Assembly (NCBI GenBank): GCA_973895155.1
Contig: OZ316895.1
Span: 2,480,001 to 2,544,000 of the forward strand
From: Marsupella aquatica
Taxonomy: Eukaryota; Marchantiophyta
Direction of reading: 5' to 3'
DNA: 64,000 nt
Shown one piece after another: positions 24,583 through 36,990 of this stretch. The translations under genes and the position numbers were made by a program. Every line of letters starts with the position of its first letter. Positions within the stretch are counted from its first letter, which is position 1. The notes beneath the pieces were generated by a model. The model was not told the origin of the DNA, did not search any database, and was given only the letters and a program-made list of their open reading frames with translations.

Positions 24583-24760
24583 ACTGGCTGTGGTCAGTTG
24601 GCCAGGTAATAGCCTAGAACCCAGAGTTCCCTGGTTCAAACCCCCCTCCACATGCAAGGGTTGTGGGTGGGGTGTAGTGATATGAGTATTTGGGTTCTGG
24701 TCCAACCCTCTCTCCCTCCTGGTCCAGTCCCCCTATATGAACTCCTTTGTAAACTACCCT
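24583..24760 (+). repeat. tRNA-derived SINE, copy 1
   Basis: The sequence TGGTCAGTTGGCCAGG (about 24591-24606) reads as a pol III A box. GGTTCAAACCC at 24632-24642 reads as a B box, 30-35 bases further on, as in a tRNA. The tail CCCCCCTCCACATGCAAGGG is shared with the copy at 53.9 kb. Anticodon and acceptor stems are degenerate, so this is a SINE head, not a tRNA gene. The 3' end was not located precisely. Confidence 0.65.
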
Positions 24761-27700
24761 ACAGAAGTGCATGGTCCAAAATTGGCAGTCTACCACTATT
24801 TAAGTTTTCAAGGCAAACAAAAGATAATGGCGATAAAAGTGGGGCTCTATTGGAAAGGCTGGGCTTCCACTCACCTCATTTTATGACAGTACTAGCTTAG
24901 AGTGGCATAAGAATGGGCAAGCACATTGTCTCCAATAAACACACCTTTTAAAGTAGATATTATCAAACAATCATAATTAGTAATGATGAGCTAGCATGTT
25001 CGCTGACGGAACGCGAACCTGTACCTATCCAATGTTTACTATTCAATTATGGGGAATCTACTTGCACATGCACTCCTAGATCTCATATTTACATTCAATC
25101 GTAGCCATTGACTACAATTGCAACTTGTCTCTGTGTTACCCATTCCCAATGAGGGACCAAGGAGTAAATAGCCCTTGAACAGACCAGGGAAGAGTGACGC
25201 TTACAGTACATAGTTACATGAAAGCTGAGAATTGGCAAATTTTCTTACTTAGCGTTTCAAGGTCGATATAACGTAGTGGCGATTGGCCCTCAATCCTGGG
25301 AGCCAATTGGTAACTTTCAAGGATAATTAGCCATCAAATAAAGAAAACATGATGGAGGATCATGAAATCTAACTAGATCTGGACCCTTGGCTCAAAGGTG
25401 GCTTTTGGATAATTCGTTTTTTATTTCTACTGTTTCCCTTTGTAACTTTCACCAACAAGGTTTTGAGTTTACGTTCTGACAGAGGGTGGAGAATCAGGGT
25501 GGGGACCACACAAACATGGGCATTGCATGGCAGAAATTTCAGTAACTCTAAGACTTGGAGACAGAGTTACTTCTATTTGCTTAAAGGAAATAGATGAGAA
25601 CTTTTTTGCCAAATCTCAGTATGCCTTTTCAAGTGTTACTGAGTAATCGCACAATGATTTTTCTCTTTGTTAATTTCCAGTACATGTGTAGAGAAGAATC
25701 CGCAGATGATTTAGATTCGCACATTTTGATGTTTCTCCTCTACTTTTACCATAAATAAGAAAATAAGAAAACTCTGAGGCTTTTAAGTGCAACAGAGCAC
25801 TACTGGCAATAATATCCTCTCAAACTCAAGTTAAGGCCCTCATTTTTCCTGGGCATTACTATATTCTTGTAAAGGCGGAATATCAACAGCCAATTTGCAT
25901 GTGGATGTTTGGTAAACTTGCTCCACATTCTCTGGGTGTAGAAGTAAACTTAAACTGGAAATTGGAGTTTCCTGAGCTAAAATTTCTGGATAAGACTTTT
26001 CTGAAAAAAGAAAGTACGGAATAAAACTTTTCGTGAAATTGTAATGCACGTGAACTTCTTCGAGCCTATTGGCCCATAGGACTTCAACTCCCAAAATATG
26101 CAGATCAGTATAATATCTTTGAGTCTGGTTATTAACAGTCAGAGGCATGGGCAGCAGCAGAAATTACCAAACTTGGTCAAGACACATTAACTAACGAACT
26201 AATAGTTTTGATTCCAAAAGGACAAGTTGGACACGAGCTTGGACAGTAGCTGAGTCCAAACTTTGACCAGAGCTAGTAACATGTGCTACGTACAAAACAA
26301 TGCAGAGTCGAAGCTTTGCACCATGCCAGTTCCCAATCTACCATAATGATAATATATTCGTGGACCAAAGACAAAGAAGGACAAAACAACTACAATACAG
26401 TATCTAATGTAATTCTATAATTGTGCTTCCCATAGATCAATCCTTGATACACCACTCGCCATACTTGATTCCTTTTACGGGAATGTTTTATAGTGAAGAC
26501 TAGCTTGCAGGGTCTAAACCCCAGTTCGAGAGTTCACGATCTTCTTTCGAGGAGTGCCTCTTGTACTTTAGTGGAGCTTAGACATTCACTATTCTTCCTT
26601 GGGGCGAGTAGTTGGACATGGAGGGACTACTCAAAATCACTTTCGGGACCCTCCTATGCACTTGACCTTGGAGCTTTACTAAGATTTTTGGTTTTTGTCT
26701 TTCCCCTTTACTGGGTCTCCTGCCTCCTCTTTTGTTTTTTTGGCACTGTGAAATATACCAAAGACCAGCCCAAATACTATTGCTTACGCACTGGAAGGTT
26801 CCTTGTACCCGAGACTCCCAATGCCTGTGGCTCCTCACAAGCATAGTCTAATAATTACAAAAAAAAGTATCACAGAAACTTTAGTTTTTGGTTTCACAGC
26901 AGAGAGTAGTCATGAAAGGTACTTTGATTGTCAGTTGTAGTACAGATTGGCACCCTTGGGACAAATATTGGTGAGAGTTTCTCACAGGTGATGGTGGCAC
27001 CAGTTATTTTTAAGACTAAACTCAGTTCTTTATTTGGGCATTAGTTGGACTCTGAGAGTCTGTCACTTTTAAGGTGAAAACAGGTGTGAAGGAATCAACC
27101 TGAATGTTCAACAACTTTTAAGGCACAATTTTTTTTGCACTGAACCAGTAAAATCTTCGATCTACTTGCCAAATTTGGGGGACCAAAGAGTGTTCACACC
27201 TTTGTGTTGGGACAAATCTTGTGGACCTTGCTGAAACGGGGCAAACATGAAAGAACTTTGAAACATAGCTCTTCAAATGTTGCTCCTGGCTGGAAACCCT
27301 ACAGGAGAGCGAAAAGACCCAAGCATTAACAAGTTATTTGAAGCGGATGGTTTCTACACTGTTCATTTTGCTAAAGTTGATATTAAGCTTGTTCCTACGT
27401 CAATAGCCCACACATTGATGTTTAGAAGCAATACATAAATTTGCCTATGTGCAAGCATTGGGTTTGAGTTATGTGACACCAAAAGTGTAGCTCCCATATG
27501 GTCCCTATATCATTTTGACAATTTCGAAGTCATCAGTGCAAACTTGGAAGGACTATTTCTAAAACTACCTACTTAAAGAAACAGATGGAAGAGCTTACTT
27601 AGCAAGCCTCTTGATCCTTTGCTGGCTTCATGCCTCTATATATTGTTTTTCACGACCATAATACTGTGAGTTGTGTGTTAGGTAAAGCTTTCCTCTGGAG

Positions 27701-30533
27701 ACAGTTATCCTAAATAAAGGCCTGAGGGTTTTCATTGTGGACATCTCCTCACTGAGAGAGTATTAGTGCCTACTCAAGCAAGAATGCGCTGCACATGACA
27801 GACTGCACTTGCAACTTTGTTGCTCTAGATAAATAGCACCCGATCTACAAACTAAAATTTCTGGCAGAGACTAAGGTGTACAAGAAAATCCTCCATACAC
27901 CCACCATTTACAAGAATAGCAACATGTTGCAACTAGGCTGGTAACTTGCTTAATATTAGCTAATGGCCGATGAGTTCATGTAGTCCACTTCATTATCCTA
28001 AAGCTATGACATACCTAATTGTTCTCTCTAGCAACCTACCCTACACTGGTACGTACTATTAAATGGCTAGCATTTTGATAGCTGCTTCAGCCCAAGATAG
28101 CTATAATGCATGCATGCAGGCGGTTCCCTTTCTAGACGTCATTTGGTCCAGGTTTTGGGGTGAGGGAGCCCACCCTGGTCCCCCAAAAGAGCATGACGCT
28201 AAGGTGACTAGTCCCCTTTCTGTCAAGTGAGCCGTGTGGCAGGGTGATGTGAGACCTGAAACCCCTTTCTATTCCATCAAGTCATGGATATCATATAGAA
28301 ATAAATTAAATTATCTTCCAGGCCTGGCAATGATGTTGCTTATGTCAACACGATGGAACAGTGGTGATGTCCTTAAAACTGTCATTTGCTTTCACATGCC
28401 ACGGTCAAAGGATGTTTTCTCCTGAAGATTCCTCTTGCCAACCTTTGAACCTTCTCTACACTAGCCAGGCCAACACATTCAACTATGCCAGTGTTTCGTG
28501 AGTGACGTTCCGAATGATACTTATGCCCTGCATGATTTTTCTGGAGAAGAATTCATTTCTGAACAAGATTTGATCAGAATTCTCCTCTACTTTTACTAAT
28601 ATTAGTAAGCTAGAATACAAGCTATTACCATAGCATTCTGGGCAGTAACAGCCCCTCAAAACTCAAAACTGAAGGTCTCGCTTTTGGGGGTAATATATCT
28701 CACAGTGCCTTGTGGACCCGACTTCACTGTCCAGATCTGACTGAACATAGGTCTAAGGGTCATAATGTGACCTTACAAGTCAAGTAATGTTTCTTTTGCT
28801 AAACCCAGGGTTCTCAACTTGCCATATCCGGAACCTGCCCAAAACACAAAAGTAAACACTGGTGACAGCCCTTTTCACTCAAGGGCACTGTCTTGATGCA
28901 GCTGGCGAATCAGTTTCTAGATTTCAATATTTAATTTTCACTCAGCAAATCAGATTTTTTTTGCAAATAAGACATAAAGGACTGTACAAGAATGAGAGGA
29001 TAAAAATTGACAGGTCATTTGTCTTTCAGAGAGATACTAGATGGACCCCTATATTGAGAAGTGTTACTTAATGTACCCTATGAGGCCCCATGAGATTTTA
29101 GGACGGTTGATTTAAGGTCTATCAAGGGTATGAATCACTCATGGGGTCCATCAAGTAAAGATTTTGATTTTGGGGGTCCATCCGGAATATCTCTCTTTGT
29201 CTTTGGCTATACCTGATCTACAGTTCTATTAAGAGTGACTCCTGACTAAAAATGGTGGTCTGGTAGTGCATTTAATGTTTAATGTGTACTGACAGACTGA
29301 GCAAAATACTCAGAGGTTCTGTCACAGTAGACCACCGCAGGTCTAAACTTTTCTAAACTTTGGCCACAACTATGTTAGCCAGATAAAGTGACCTCTCAAT
29401 TCATATAAAGTCCAAGTGGATGGCTCACTTGATATGAAGGGTTGCGACAAAATCAAAATCTTGGATGTATCCTGTCATTTGTTGTCCAGTCATTCTTGAA
29501 AGCCCCCAGTGGATCAGCCGATTATATGCTTTACTCTAAATACTCGGGCTGAGGGTGGTAAAGTCATTAAAATCTAGGTGAGATGGCTGATGCCTGCTCT
29601 CTCTTGCTCACAAGTCATCCCAGGGTTGCAAAATTCATTCACCCTGTGGCTTAGCTCCCGTGAGAAGCTTATTCCGGTGTATGGCTCTATATTTCAACCA
29701 CCATAGCAATGCACAGAAATTGCAAGTCATATTGGATATACACCAGAAAGGTAATTCACCTGCCTCTGTACCATTTATGGAAAACTCTATATGCTCCCAA
29801 TTTCTCCTCACACGTTGTTCAATCTCTCTCTCGTTTTTTAAGGGGCTGTGGCCAAGGACCTCATAAAAAAAACAATATACCAAAAGGGGGAAAAAATACC
29901 AAGGTTAAGGGGTTTCGGCCACCCGACTCAATGATTATATACCGTGAGATACATACTTTCTGAGTATTATGGCTGGCCAATCATATACAAATTGTAATTT
30001 CCGAGGTCTCATTAGTTGACCTCACTTCTTCCGGTCTAAAATCGATGGAAAATTGTGTGAAGTACGGCAGCTCATAAAGTACTACAATATCGGCGACAGA
30101 CACACCAAAAGAAGTTGTACAAAAGCAAAAGATTCTTCAGGCCATTTAACAAAGGGAATTTAAAATCTACGAGCTCCAAAAGTACTACTCAACGCTAGAC
30201 ATGCCAACACCATAGTTGTTGAAAAGCTCAAGATTCTCAAGTACAAGATGTACAATATAGACACATACAGCCCATTAAGACCACAGACACCTAACTATTA
30301 CGGAGATTGATGTCAGTCATTGTTTAGGATCACCTCATGGTTTGCATCCTCTTTAAAGTACTAACGACCACTGCTTAGAATACTCTTCAGTATTAGTCAA
30401 ACTTGAAGGAAGGGGCTGGGCTTCCCGACTCGTCTTATTATGTTCCTTTTACAAACTTGCTTTTCACATCGATCCCAGTTTTGTGCGTATGAGTCATACA
30501 CGAGCCTGAATGCCCGTTCTTGAATCTAATTAG
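24761..30533. other. Long AT-rich intergenic stretch
   Basis: No gene was recognised on either strand. Segments at about 25650-25850 and 28510-28690 share short blocks (TTCTCCTCTACTTTTAC, then CTCAAAACTCAA-like), suggesting diverged copies of an old repeat. T-rich 26670-26760 loosely matches 52575-52700. Confidence 0.4.
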
Positions 30534-30735
30534 ATATGATGACTAACATATCATGCATGCTATCTCTATCATGCACGTTCATCTTTTTTGAAATACATAA
30601 TGTCCCATCCTTGTTTCCATGTAAATATGAATCTGATTAGACATCATGACAAATATCATCATGCATGTTATCTTTATCATGACCCTCATCTTTTTTTAAA
30701 TGCATAATGTCCAATCTTTATTTCCATAGACAAAT
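30534..30735 (+). repeat. Tandem duplication of about 110 bp
   Basis: Two successive blocks share TATCATGCATGCTATCT/TTATC, a TCATCTTTTTT run, then ATACATAATGTCC and TTTCCAT. They diverge at many positions, so this is an old duplication. Confidence 0.75.
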
Positions 30736-30754
30736 TTGATGGAAGATTATGGTC

Positions 30755-30925
30755 TAGAGTCTTCACTCTAGAAACCTAAACCCTTTACTCTAGGTTTTGT
30801 TGGCACTCTAGAAACCTAAACCCCTTACTCTAGGTTTTGACCTAAACCCCTTACTCTAGGTTTTGTTTGCAGTTCACTCTAAAAACCTAAACCCCCTACT
30901 CTAAGGTTTTGTTTGCGGTTTATGA
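30755..30925 (+). repeat. Tandem array with telomere-like AAACCTAAACCC units
   Basis: About four units of 40-50 bp each contain CTCTAGAAACCTAAACCCCTT followed by ACTCTAGGTTTTG. AAACCTAAACCC is close to the plant telomere repeat (CCCTAAA) and to telo-box promoter motifs, but the unit is much longer than a telomere repeat, so this is a minisatellite. Confidence 0.8.
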
Positions 30926-31164
30926 GTAAGATGAGAAATGGAATAACATTAAAAAGTCTCATATGTTAGGATGGTCTCATAGTTTGGGTTCCTTTAGGAT
31001 CATCTCTGACAGTAAGGTATTCTGTGCGTTCTGTTACCGGGGGGTTACCAAGCTCTTCTCAAAGTGCTGATGCTCTACATACCAAAACCCCTAGATTTCA
31101 ACTGGAAATGAGCTCTCTATTAAACCCTGGAGTGTTACAGGATCCTGAAAGTACGGACTATGCC

Positions 31165-31423
31165 TTCGAAATGGATACATACATTTTACAGATGCCATAG
31201 ATGGATTGAAGTTAGCCTCAAAATGGACACATACATTTTACAGATGCCATAGATGGACTGAAGTTAGCTTCGAAATGGATACATACATTTTGCAGATGCC
31301 ATAGATGGACTGAAATTTGCTTCCAAATGGACACATACATTTACAGATGCCATAGATGGACTGAAGTTAGCTTCGAAATGGATACATACATTTTACAGAT
31401 GCCATACACGGACTGAAGTTAGC
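31165..31423 (+). repeat. Five tandem copies of a 52-bp minisatellite
   Basis: The unit runs TTCGAAATGGATACATAC, ATTTTACAGATGCCATAG, ATGGACTGAAGTTAGC. Units alternate between TTCGAAATGGATAC and TCAAAATGGACAC variants. Copy edges are sharp at 31165 and 31423. Some units are 51 or 53 bp, so it is not a coding repeat. Confidence 0.9.
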
Positions 31424-32279
31424 AAAAATCATGGAGACATCATAACTGTTGTATCCCTACACTACATTTGATTGGTGTTCAACTAAATGTTCTCTACATC
31501 GTTGAGAAGAACAACTAGACTCAGCCACTGTACTCACTTGAAAATTATCCAAGTGGTATGGTGTGCTCCGATGGCAGCTTTGTAAAATGAACCAGTACAG
31601 CTTGCCTAACGCTTTTCTGACAGAAAACAATGGTCTTAAGTTTGGGAGCAAGCGGTGAATAAGATGTGGTAGGTGTAGTCTGAATTCCAACGATAACTGT
31701 TTACAACAAACACCACTGCACTACAGAACTAGAGAGCATGGTTGGGATACAATCTTAACTGACACTGATCAGTGACTGTGCTCCATAGGATTTCAAAGGA
31801 CTTCCTGAACATGGAATTATACTGGCCAGAAATCACCTGAACATTCGCCAAACTGGAAAAATCCCGCTACAAGGAGATCCAGGGAGCAGATGAGCAGCCT
31901 TACATGCACTACATGTGTTGTCTCGGTCGAGTAGTCCAAAAAATCACTTTATTTTGCCAATTTTTCTTATAGTACAATACTAATCGCATGGGATGAAATC
32001 GCTACTCACAACAAGTAACAGGTTCCATCACGAACCTTCTACACTTGGGTGTGCATAACGCTCACTGACTGAGACATTCTAACTAGCCACAGACCATTCA
32101 GGATACCAGGGTGTACAACAGGCAGTTGCCCACCCGTGCCCCCACAGAGCAGAACGGTCTTTCATAATTGTTTCGAGTGTGCACAGGTCAATCTAAGGTG
32201 ACCCTGCAACTTCGGAAGAAGATGGCTGTCGGAAAATTAATCTCCGATTAACGCTTTCAAATTGTCTCGTTCATTGTCC

Positions 32280-34994
32280 TCACGCTGTAGGGCTTAATTT
32301 TAGAGAAGCACTGCAACACAGAAACACAACTGTTATTCTAATCACAAGTATGCATAGCGGACGTAAGATAATCAAACCCCAAGAACCGTTACGATGTCTG
32401 TTTTGTGTAAGTGAGATTCACAGAAGACCTACCCAGTTTCTAGATTTTTGTTCTCCAATTACATTGATCGCGCACAGCAGACAATGATGTAGCTTCCTAC
32501 AGACAAAAAGTTGCCTTAGCATTTACCTGTTAATACAATAGCGCTTCCCTGTTGGCCGAGGTCCGTCACTGAAAACATGACCTAAATGTGCATCACACTT
32601 GGCACACAGAACTTCTGTGCGTGGCATGAATGGGATTGACCGATCCGTTTCTGATTTTACGTTTTTCCCAATAGGTTCCCAGTATGATGGCCATCCAGTA
32701 CCACTGTCAAACTTTGTCTTTGAGCTGTAACAACCCTCGCACAATACCAACAGAATGAAGTCAAGACCCTCAAATTACTGAGGCTTGGGCGACCATAGCT
32801 AGATCAGTGGCAAGTACTATATTTCCTTGCTATTCTGTTCTGTGCCTATTGCTAAAAACGTCAACAGAGGAAGGTCCAGTGCATTGAGTATCACTTAAGA
32901 AAGGTTTATCCTAGTCCTTTCCCTGAAAATAATCTTACAGTATTTCCGTATAGATTGAATTTCAGGATAGGATGGCCTTCCAGCGAGAGTTCAGATACAA
33001 AACAGTGAAATACAGCGAATATGAAAATTGCAAAGGATCAGAAATTCATTCACAAAGTGAACAAGCATCTAGACGCCCACGTCATATATCCCTTGATAGA
33101 TGATATACTACTGGAATGGAAACCTTACTCAAATAATGGAGTACTGCAACATACACATAGATATGTTCCTGCCGTCTTTGTGTTCCAATATTCCCTGTAC
33201 AAGTCCACCAATATCTCTGAGAAACTGTTGTCGACTTCAAGTTCAACATGATTGCTACCTGTCAACTACAGAGTCCAAACCAAATAGTTGGTCCACACAA
33301 AAGAGGATCCAAAGTATTCATAATCTGTGGAAGCCCGCAGAGTTGACATCCTGGTGACCTACCCTGTAAACGCTCGCTCTGTTCCTTTCTTCCGAGCAAC
33401 ATTAAACTGCTCGTTCGTGAGACGCCGCTTCCATTCCGAGTCGCTGATAGATGAATAGTTCTCCTCTGCATATGCCAAACTGATATGGTTAATTATGAAG
33501 AACCACAAGTATTGAAATGATAGTCAAGATCTAGAGATTTCACTTTACGGGCTTCAAATGAGGTCAACGCAGTTTGTAACATAAGAAAATTCTATGGGTC
33601 GCTCACCAGTACTCGAGAACTCCTGGGCGGAGCTTTTCGCACTGTCGGGGTCTATTTTGTGGGTAGAGCTCGAGCTGCCCATAGCTCTTAACCTTTCACG
33701 ACTCTGTCTAGTTTTGAAAGAGGCGAAATCAGCACCTAGGAGCCAATTTTGAGGAGACAGAACCCGCTCTAAATGACGTGAAGGGCGGCTGCTCACAACT
33801 TCAATTCGGGAACCGCTCCCACCTGTCAGAGAACCCACTTCCACCACCACACAGAATCTGAGAAGGTGCTAAGAAACGAATTAGTTTGCATCCTTCAACC
33901 CTTCCAAAACATTCTTCCGTTGCAAGCTTAAATTCTGGGTTCAAGCCATTCGCATTTATTCCAATCGACACGTCTTCTCGTTGCCTCTCTCTGCTATCTC
34001 TGCAGAGCTAAGAAATTGATGTCCTCAAATTTCTCAGGTAGGGATGTCCAAAGGGATGAGTTTTCTCCCCTCCAACCACGTCAAGTTCTGCTCAAGGGAG
34101 GTTTGCTGAAGTTTTCACAGCAACATCCTGAGGACGATCCACAAACTAATTCTTGCAGACGAGAATTACCAAGAAAAAATCCTCCCTGAAGCCCTGAATT
34201 TGGATAATCAGGCAGATGGATGGCTCTATCAGAAAATACAAGTACAATTACAGCCCCCAGGGAATAAAATCTGTATATATTGTTCAATATGCTGAACCCT
34301 GGAGACTGATATATCTAGATAATTCCGTCTTCACTATAATGGCAGGACAACTTATCCAGATGCTCGCTCTAGTCATTCACCGTCGTCTTTGCAAAATTTC
34401 TTTTCCAGCGGTGTCCTTCAGACCTCTTTCAGTTTTGTCACAAAAAGTTTTCCTAAGCTTAAACATCACTCTCCGAAACAACCACATTGAAAATCTAGGG
34501 CCATGCCCATTTCCGAATTCACTAGAGCACTCGCGGTTGTCGGCAGGGAGGCGACAACTCGAAGCCCCAAATTATAATCTTGGAGGGCCAGTCGATAGCC
34601 GACCCAAACCACGGAGAGAGAAAATGACCTCAACGGGGAGTAAACATGTAAAACCCAGAGATCAGCTCTGTTGCACGAAACTTTGTCTCTATGATTATAA
34701 AAACAGACCAGTCCAGATGCTCTCTTTCATATCCACGATAGTAGAAGCAATCTTCCTGACCGAGCTGACCAAAACGATGAAGGAAATGGGAGACAGTCAA
34801 TCATGCAGAAGTTCAAGTTGCTCCATTGCAAAGGTGATAGACATACCGTACTTGCGCTCGCCAATTCGCAGCCTCGCAATGCCCGAAATGGAATTCTTGC
34901 AACAGCAGCAGCTGAATAAGCGTAGACCCGAAGACGGGGAAACAAATCGCCCATGAACTGGAGCAGCAGCAGCGTGGTGTGTCATCAGCGACAT
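32280..34994 (-). CDS. MSRB1: Methionine-R-sulfoxide reductase B1, plastid type, 6 exons
   Basis: Exons on the minus strand: 34994-34852, 33857-33607, 33465-33363, 33194-33129, 32724-32527 and 32310-32280. All introns are GT-AG and all phases close, giving 263 aa. The first roughly 100 residues are Ala/Ser/Arg-rich and look like a chloroplast transit peptide plus linker. The SelR/MsrB domain then runs [25 protein letters not shown], the zinc CXXC pair (CVCC, CAKC), [19 protein letters not shown] and the catalytic Cys in RYCIN. It reduces methionine-R-sulfoxide in oxidised proteins. Thr in GTGW replaces the resolving Cys found in many MsrB proteins, as in plant MSRB1, which depends on other thiol donors for recycling. 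Exon 2 contains an in-frame Met (33682) that could begin a shorter protein without the transit peptide. Exon 1 is the least certain exon. Confidence 0.92.
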
Positions 34995-36064
34995 AAGGTG
35001 ATCGACACGGAAACGGCCGCGTGAATCGACGTGGACCTTGCAAATTACGACAACCCAACGAACCTTCGTGTCGACCTCCCTATCTTCTTTTCGCACTTTC
35101 TATAATAAAGGATACAAATTTCCCCGTCTTACTCTGACTCAAAGCATTCTGCGTCTCCGAAATCCTACAACTCTGTAATACAGTACCTCTTTTCCTTGGT
35201 CGTCAAAATCAGTCCAATCCAATCTTATTTGATTGCATTCAATTTACTTCAATTCAATTCGATTCGATTCGACACTGTGAGAGTTAGCCGCAGACCAGGA
35301 ACGATGGGAAGCCTCAGCCGATTTCGAGCTGGCAGTGCGAAGGGCAGAATCGATGGGAGTTTTTGTGGGTAAACAGAGAGAATGGACTGGTGGATGCAGA
35401 CCGTGGTATGGAAGCTGATGCGAAAGCGATGAGAGGATGATGGAGTTTGGCGATCTGTTTCTGTGAGCACGTGAGGGACAAATGCGATTCTGGATTGGTC
35501 TCGTCAATTCGATGAAGGAGGGAGAGTGACCACAAGAGGAGGAGCACGTGGTGCAATGTGAGCGATTCAAACTCAGAAGGTAACAGAGGAGAAACAAAGG
35601 CAAAGAGCATTTCCGTTTGTTGTAAAGGACCTATTTACTGAAAATGGCCAAATAACATACAATGGAGTAAAAGGAAAGAGGTCCAGACATAACAGGAACC
35701 TCAAAAAGGACATGGAAAAAATCACGCCAACCTCAAAAAGGACAGGGAAAAATCATGCAAACTCCATAAACATAGAAAGAGTACCAAATTAATAAGAGAT
35801 AACTTACTCACAAAGTAGAATTGCCTTATAACTGTTTTAATTTTTATGGTCTTGTTTGTTGGTGAAAACTGAACCCAGAGGCAGCCATTGTTTGGTGCGC
35901 TAATATTAGCCTAAATCTTATGTTGAAAAAGAACTGGCCAATAATACTCAGAAATGAATTGTGAAAAAGTTGAATCCACGGTGATGGATGATTAGCCAGA
36001 AAGTACTATAAATTAACTATCTGTTGTGTAAAACTAGGTTTCATGTCTTCCTGTAGTGTAGTGT
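34995..36064. other. MSRB1 upstream region
   Basis: An AT-rich TATTATAG-like sequence near 35100-35108 (minus strand) lies about 105 bp above the proposed MSRB1 ATG and could be its TATA element. CG-richer sequence extends to about 35600. Open frames there lack recognisable domains. AT-rich DNA follows. Confidence 0.35.
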
Positions 36065-36460
36065 TCCTGCCCTCCTTATAGAGCTAGTTGTCGCTATAGC
36101 AAATATTTCAAACTAAGAAAAAATTGGGCTGCCTGATGCTGTTGAGCAATGAACCATTCATAGACAGCATAAACATGTAAAGAAACATAGTCAAAAAAAG
36201 AAGAAGAATGGACACAAGAGATATGTGTTTCACCTCTCCAAAACACTATGTCCACAAGAAACACAAAAGAATCTTGTTGCACTTTAGATGAGTTGGTGAT
36301 ACCAAGTTTCACAAGCTCTTTCTATCTCTCATACATCTCCTTAATAATGAGCCTAATTTCACTCGCAGTTAACTCTTGTTTCTGCATATACTAAGTAGTA
36401 TATCTAATCTTCATCAGATATCTGATTAGGATTAGATTTATTATGTTACAGAGTAACTCT
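36065..36460 (-). mobile_element. Diverged LTR-like segment related to the copia LTR at 54.6-55.0 kb
   Basis: Colinear blocks match the 3' LTR of the copia element in the same orientation. Examples are TGTCCACAAGAAACACAAAAG against TGTCCACAGGAACACACAAG pairs, CACAAGCTCTTTCTATCTCTC against CACAAGCTCTCCCTATCTCTC, and AATGAGCCTAATTTCAC against AATGAGCCTAAGTTCCAC. No pol sequence is next to it, so it is probably a solo LTR of the same family. Borders are approximate. Confidence 0.6.
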
Positions 36461-36990
36461 AGACCAAAGAATAGATGCATAACAAGACATTGTGGATAAG
36501 TGGTAATGAAACCTTTTGGTGTGAATTGTGTGCATACATATAGATCTATGCAATATCAAGATACATAATTATTTTGGCTAGAAAATTCATATTTGTAAGA
36601 AAATGGCGGATTGAAGGGAGACCCACCAGAGCAGTCACCACCATGCGGACGGGGACTTCTAGCTGCTGGCTAACTAAGCGCCAAATGAGAAGTCTAAGGG
36701 GCACTTTACAAGACGGGCGCAGCACTTCACTTCTCTTTTGAACTTGATATTTTTCATCTGACCCGTTCATTCAACCTGCCCGGGCTGATGCTGCTTTAGA
36801 AACCTATTGTGGTAAGTTGTGTGTCGGGGGTACCCAAACCTGCGTGTGCCCATGGTTCGGGTACTTTTAAACAGGCCTGGGGCTCTCAGCCAGGCGGAAG
36901 ACTATCGCACCAAAGGAGGTGCGATAATGTTATGGCCGTCTTGCCCTTGCGATTTCCCATTATTCACGGTAGTGGTTCAGCTGAAAATTC

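Noticed and set aside
24583-24660. Functional tRNA gene
   Set aside because: A and B boxes are present, but no acceptor stem or anticodon arm can be folded, and the same head recurs at 53.9 kb with shared flanking sequence.
30530-31430. CRISPR-like array
   Set aside because: The repeats are head-to-tail without unique spacers and the genome is a plant; these are minisatellites.
34216-34956. 246-codon plus-strand frame
   Set aside because: It lies antisense to MSRB1 intron 1 and exon 1, has no domain, and its composition matches intron sequence.
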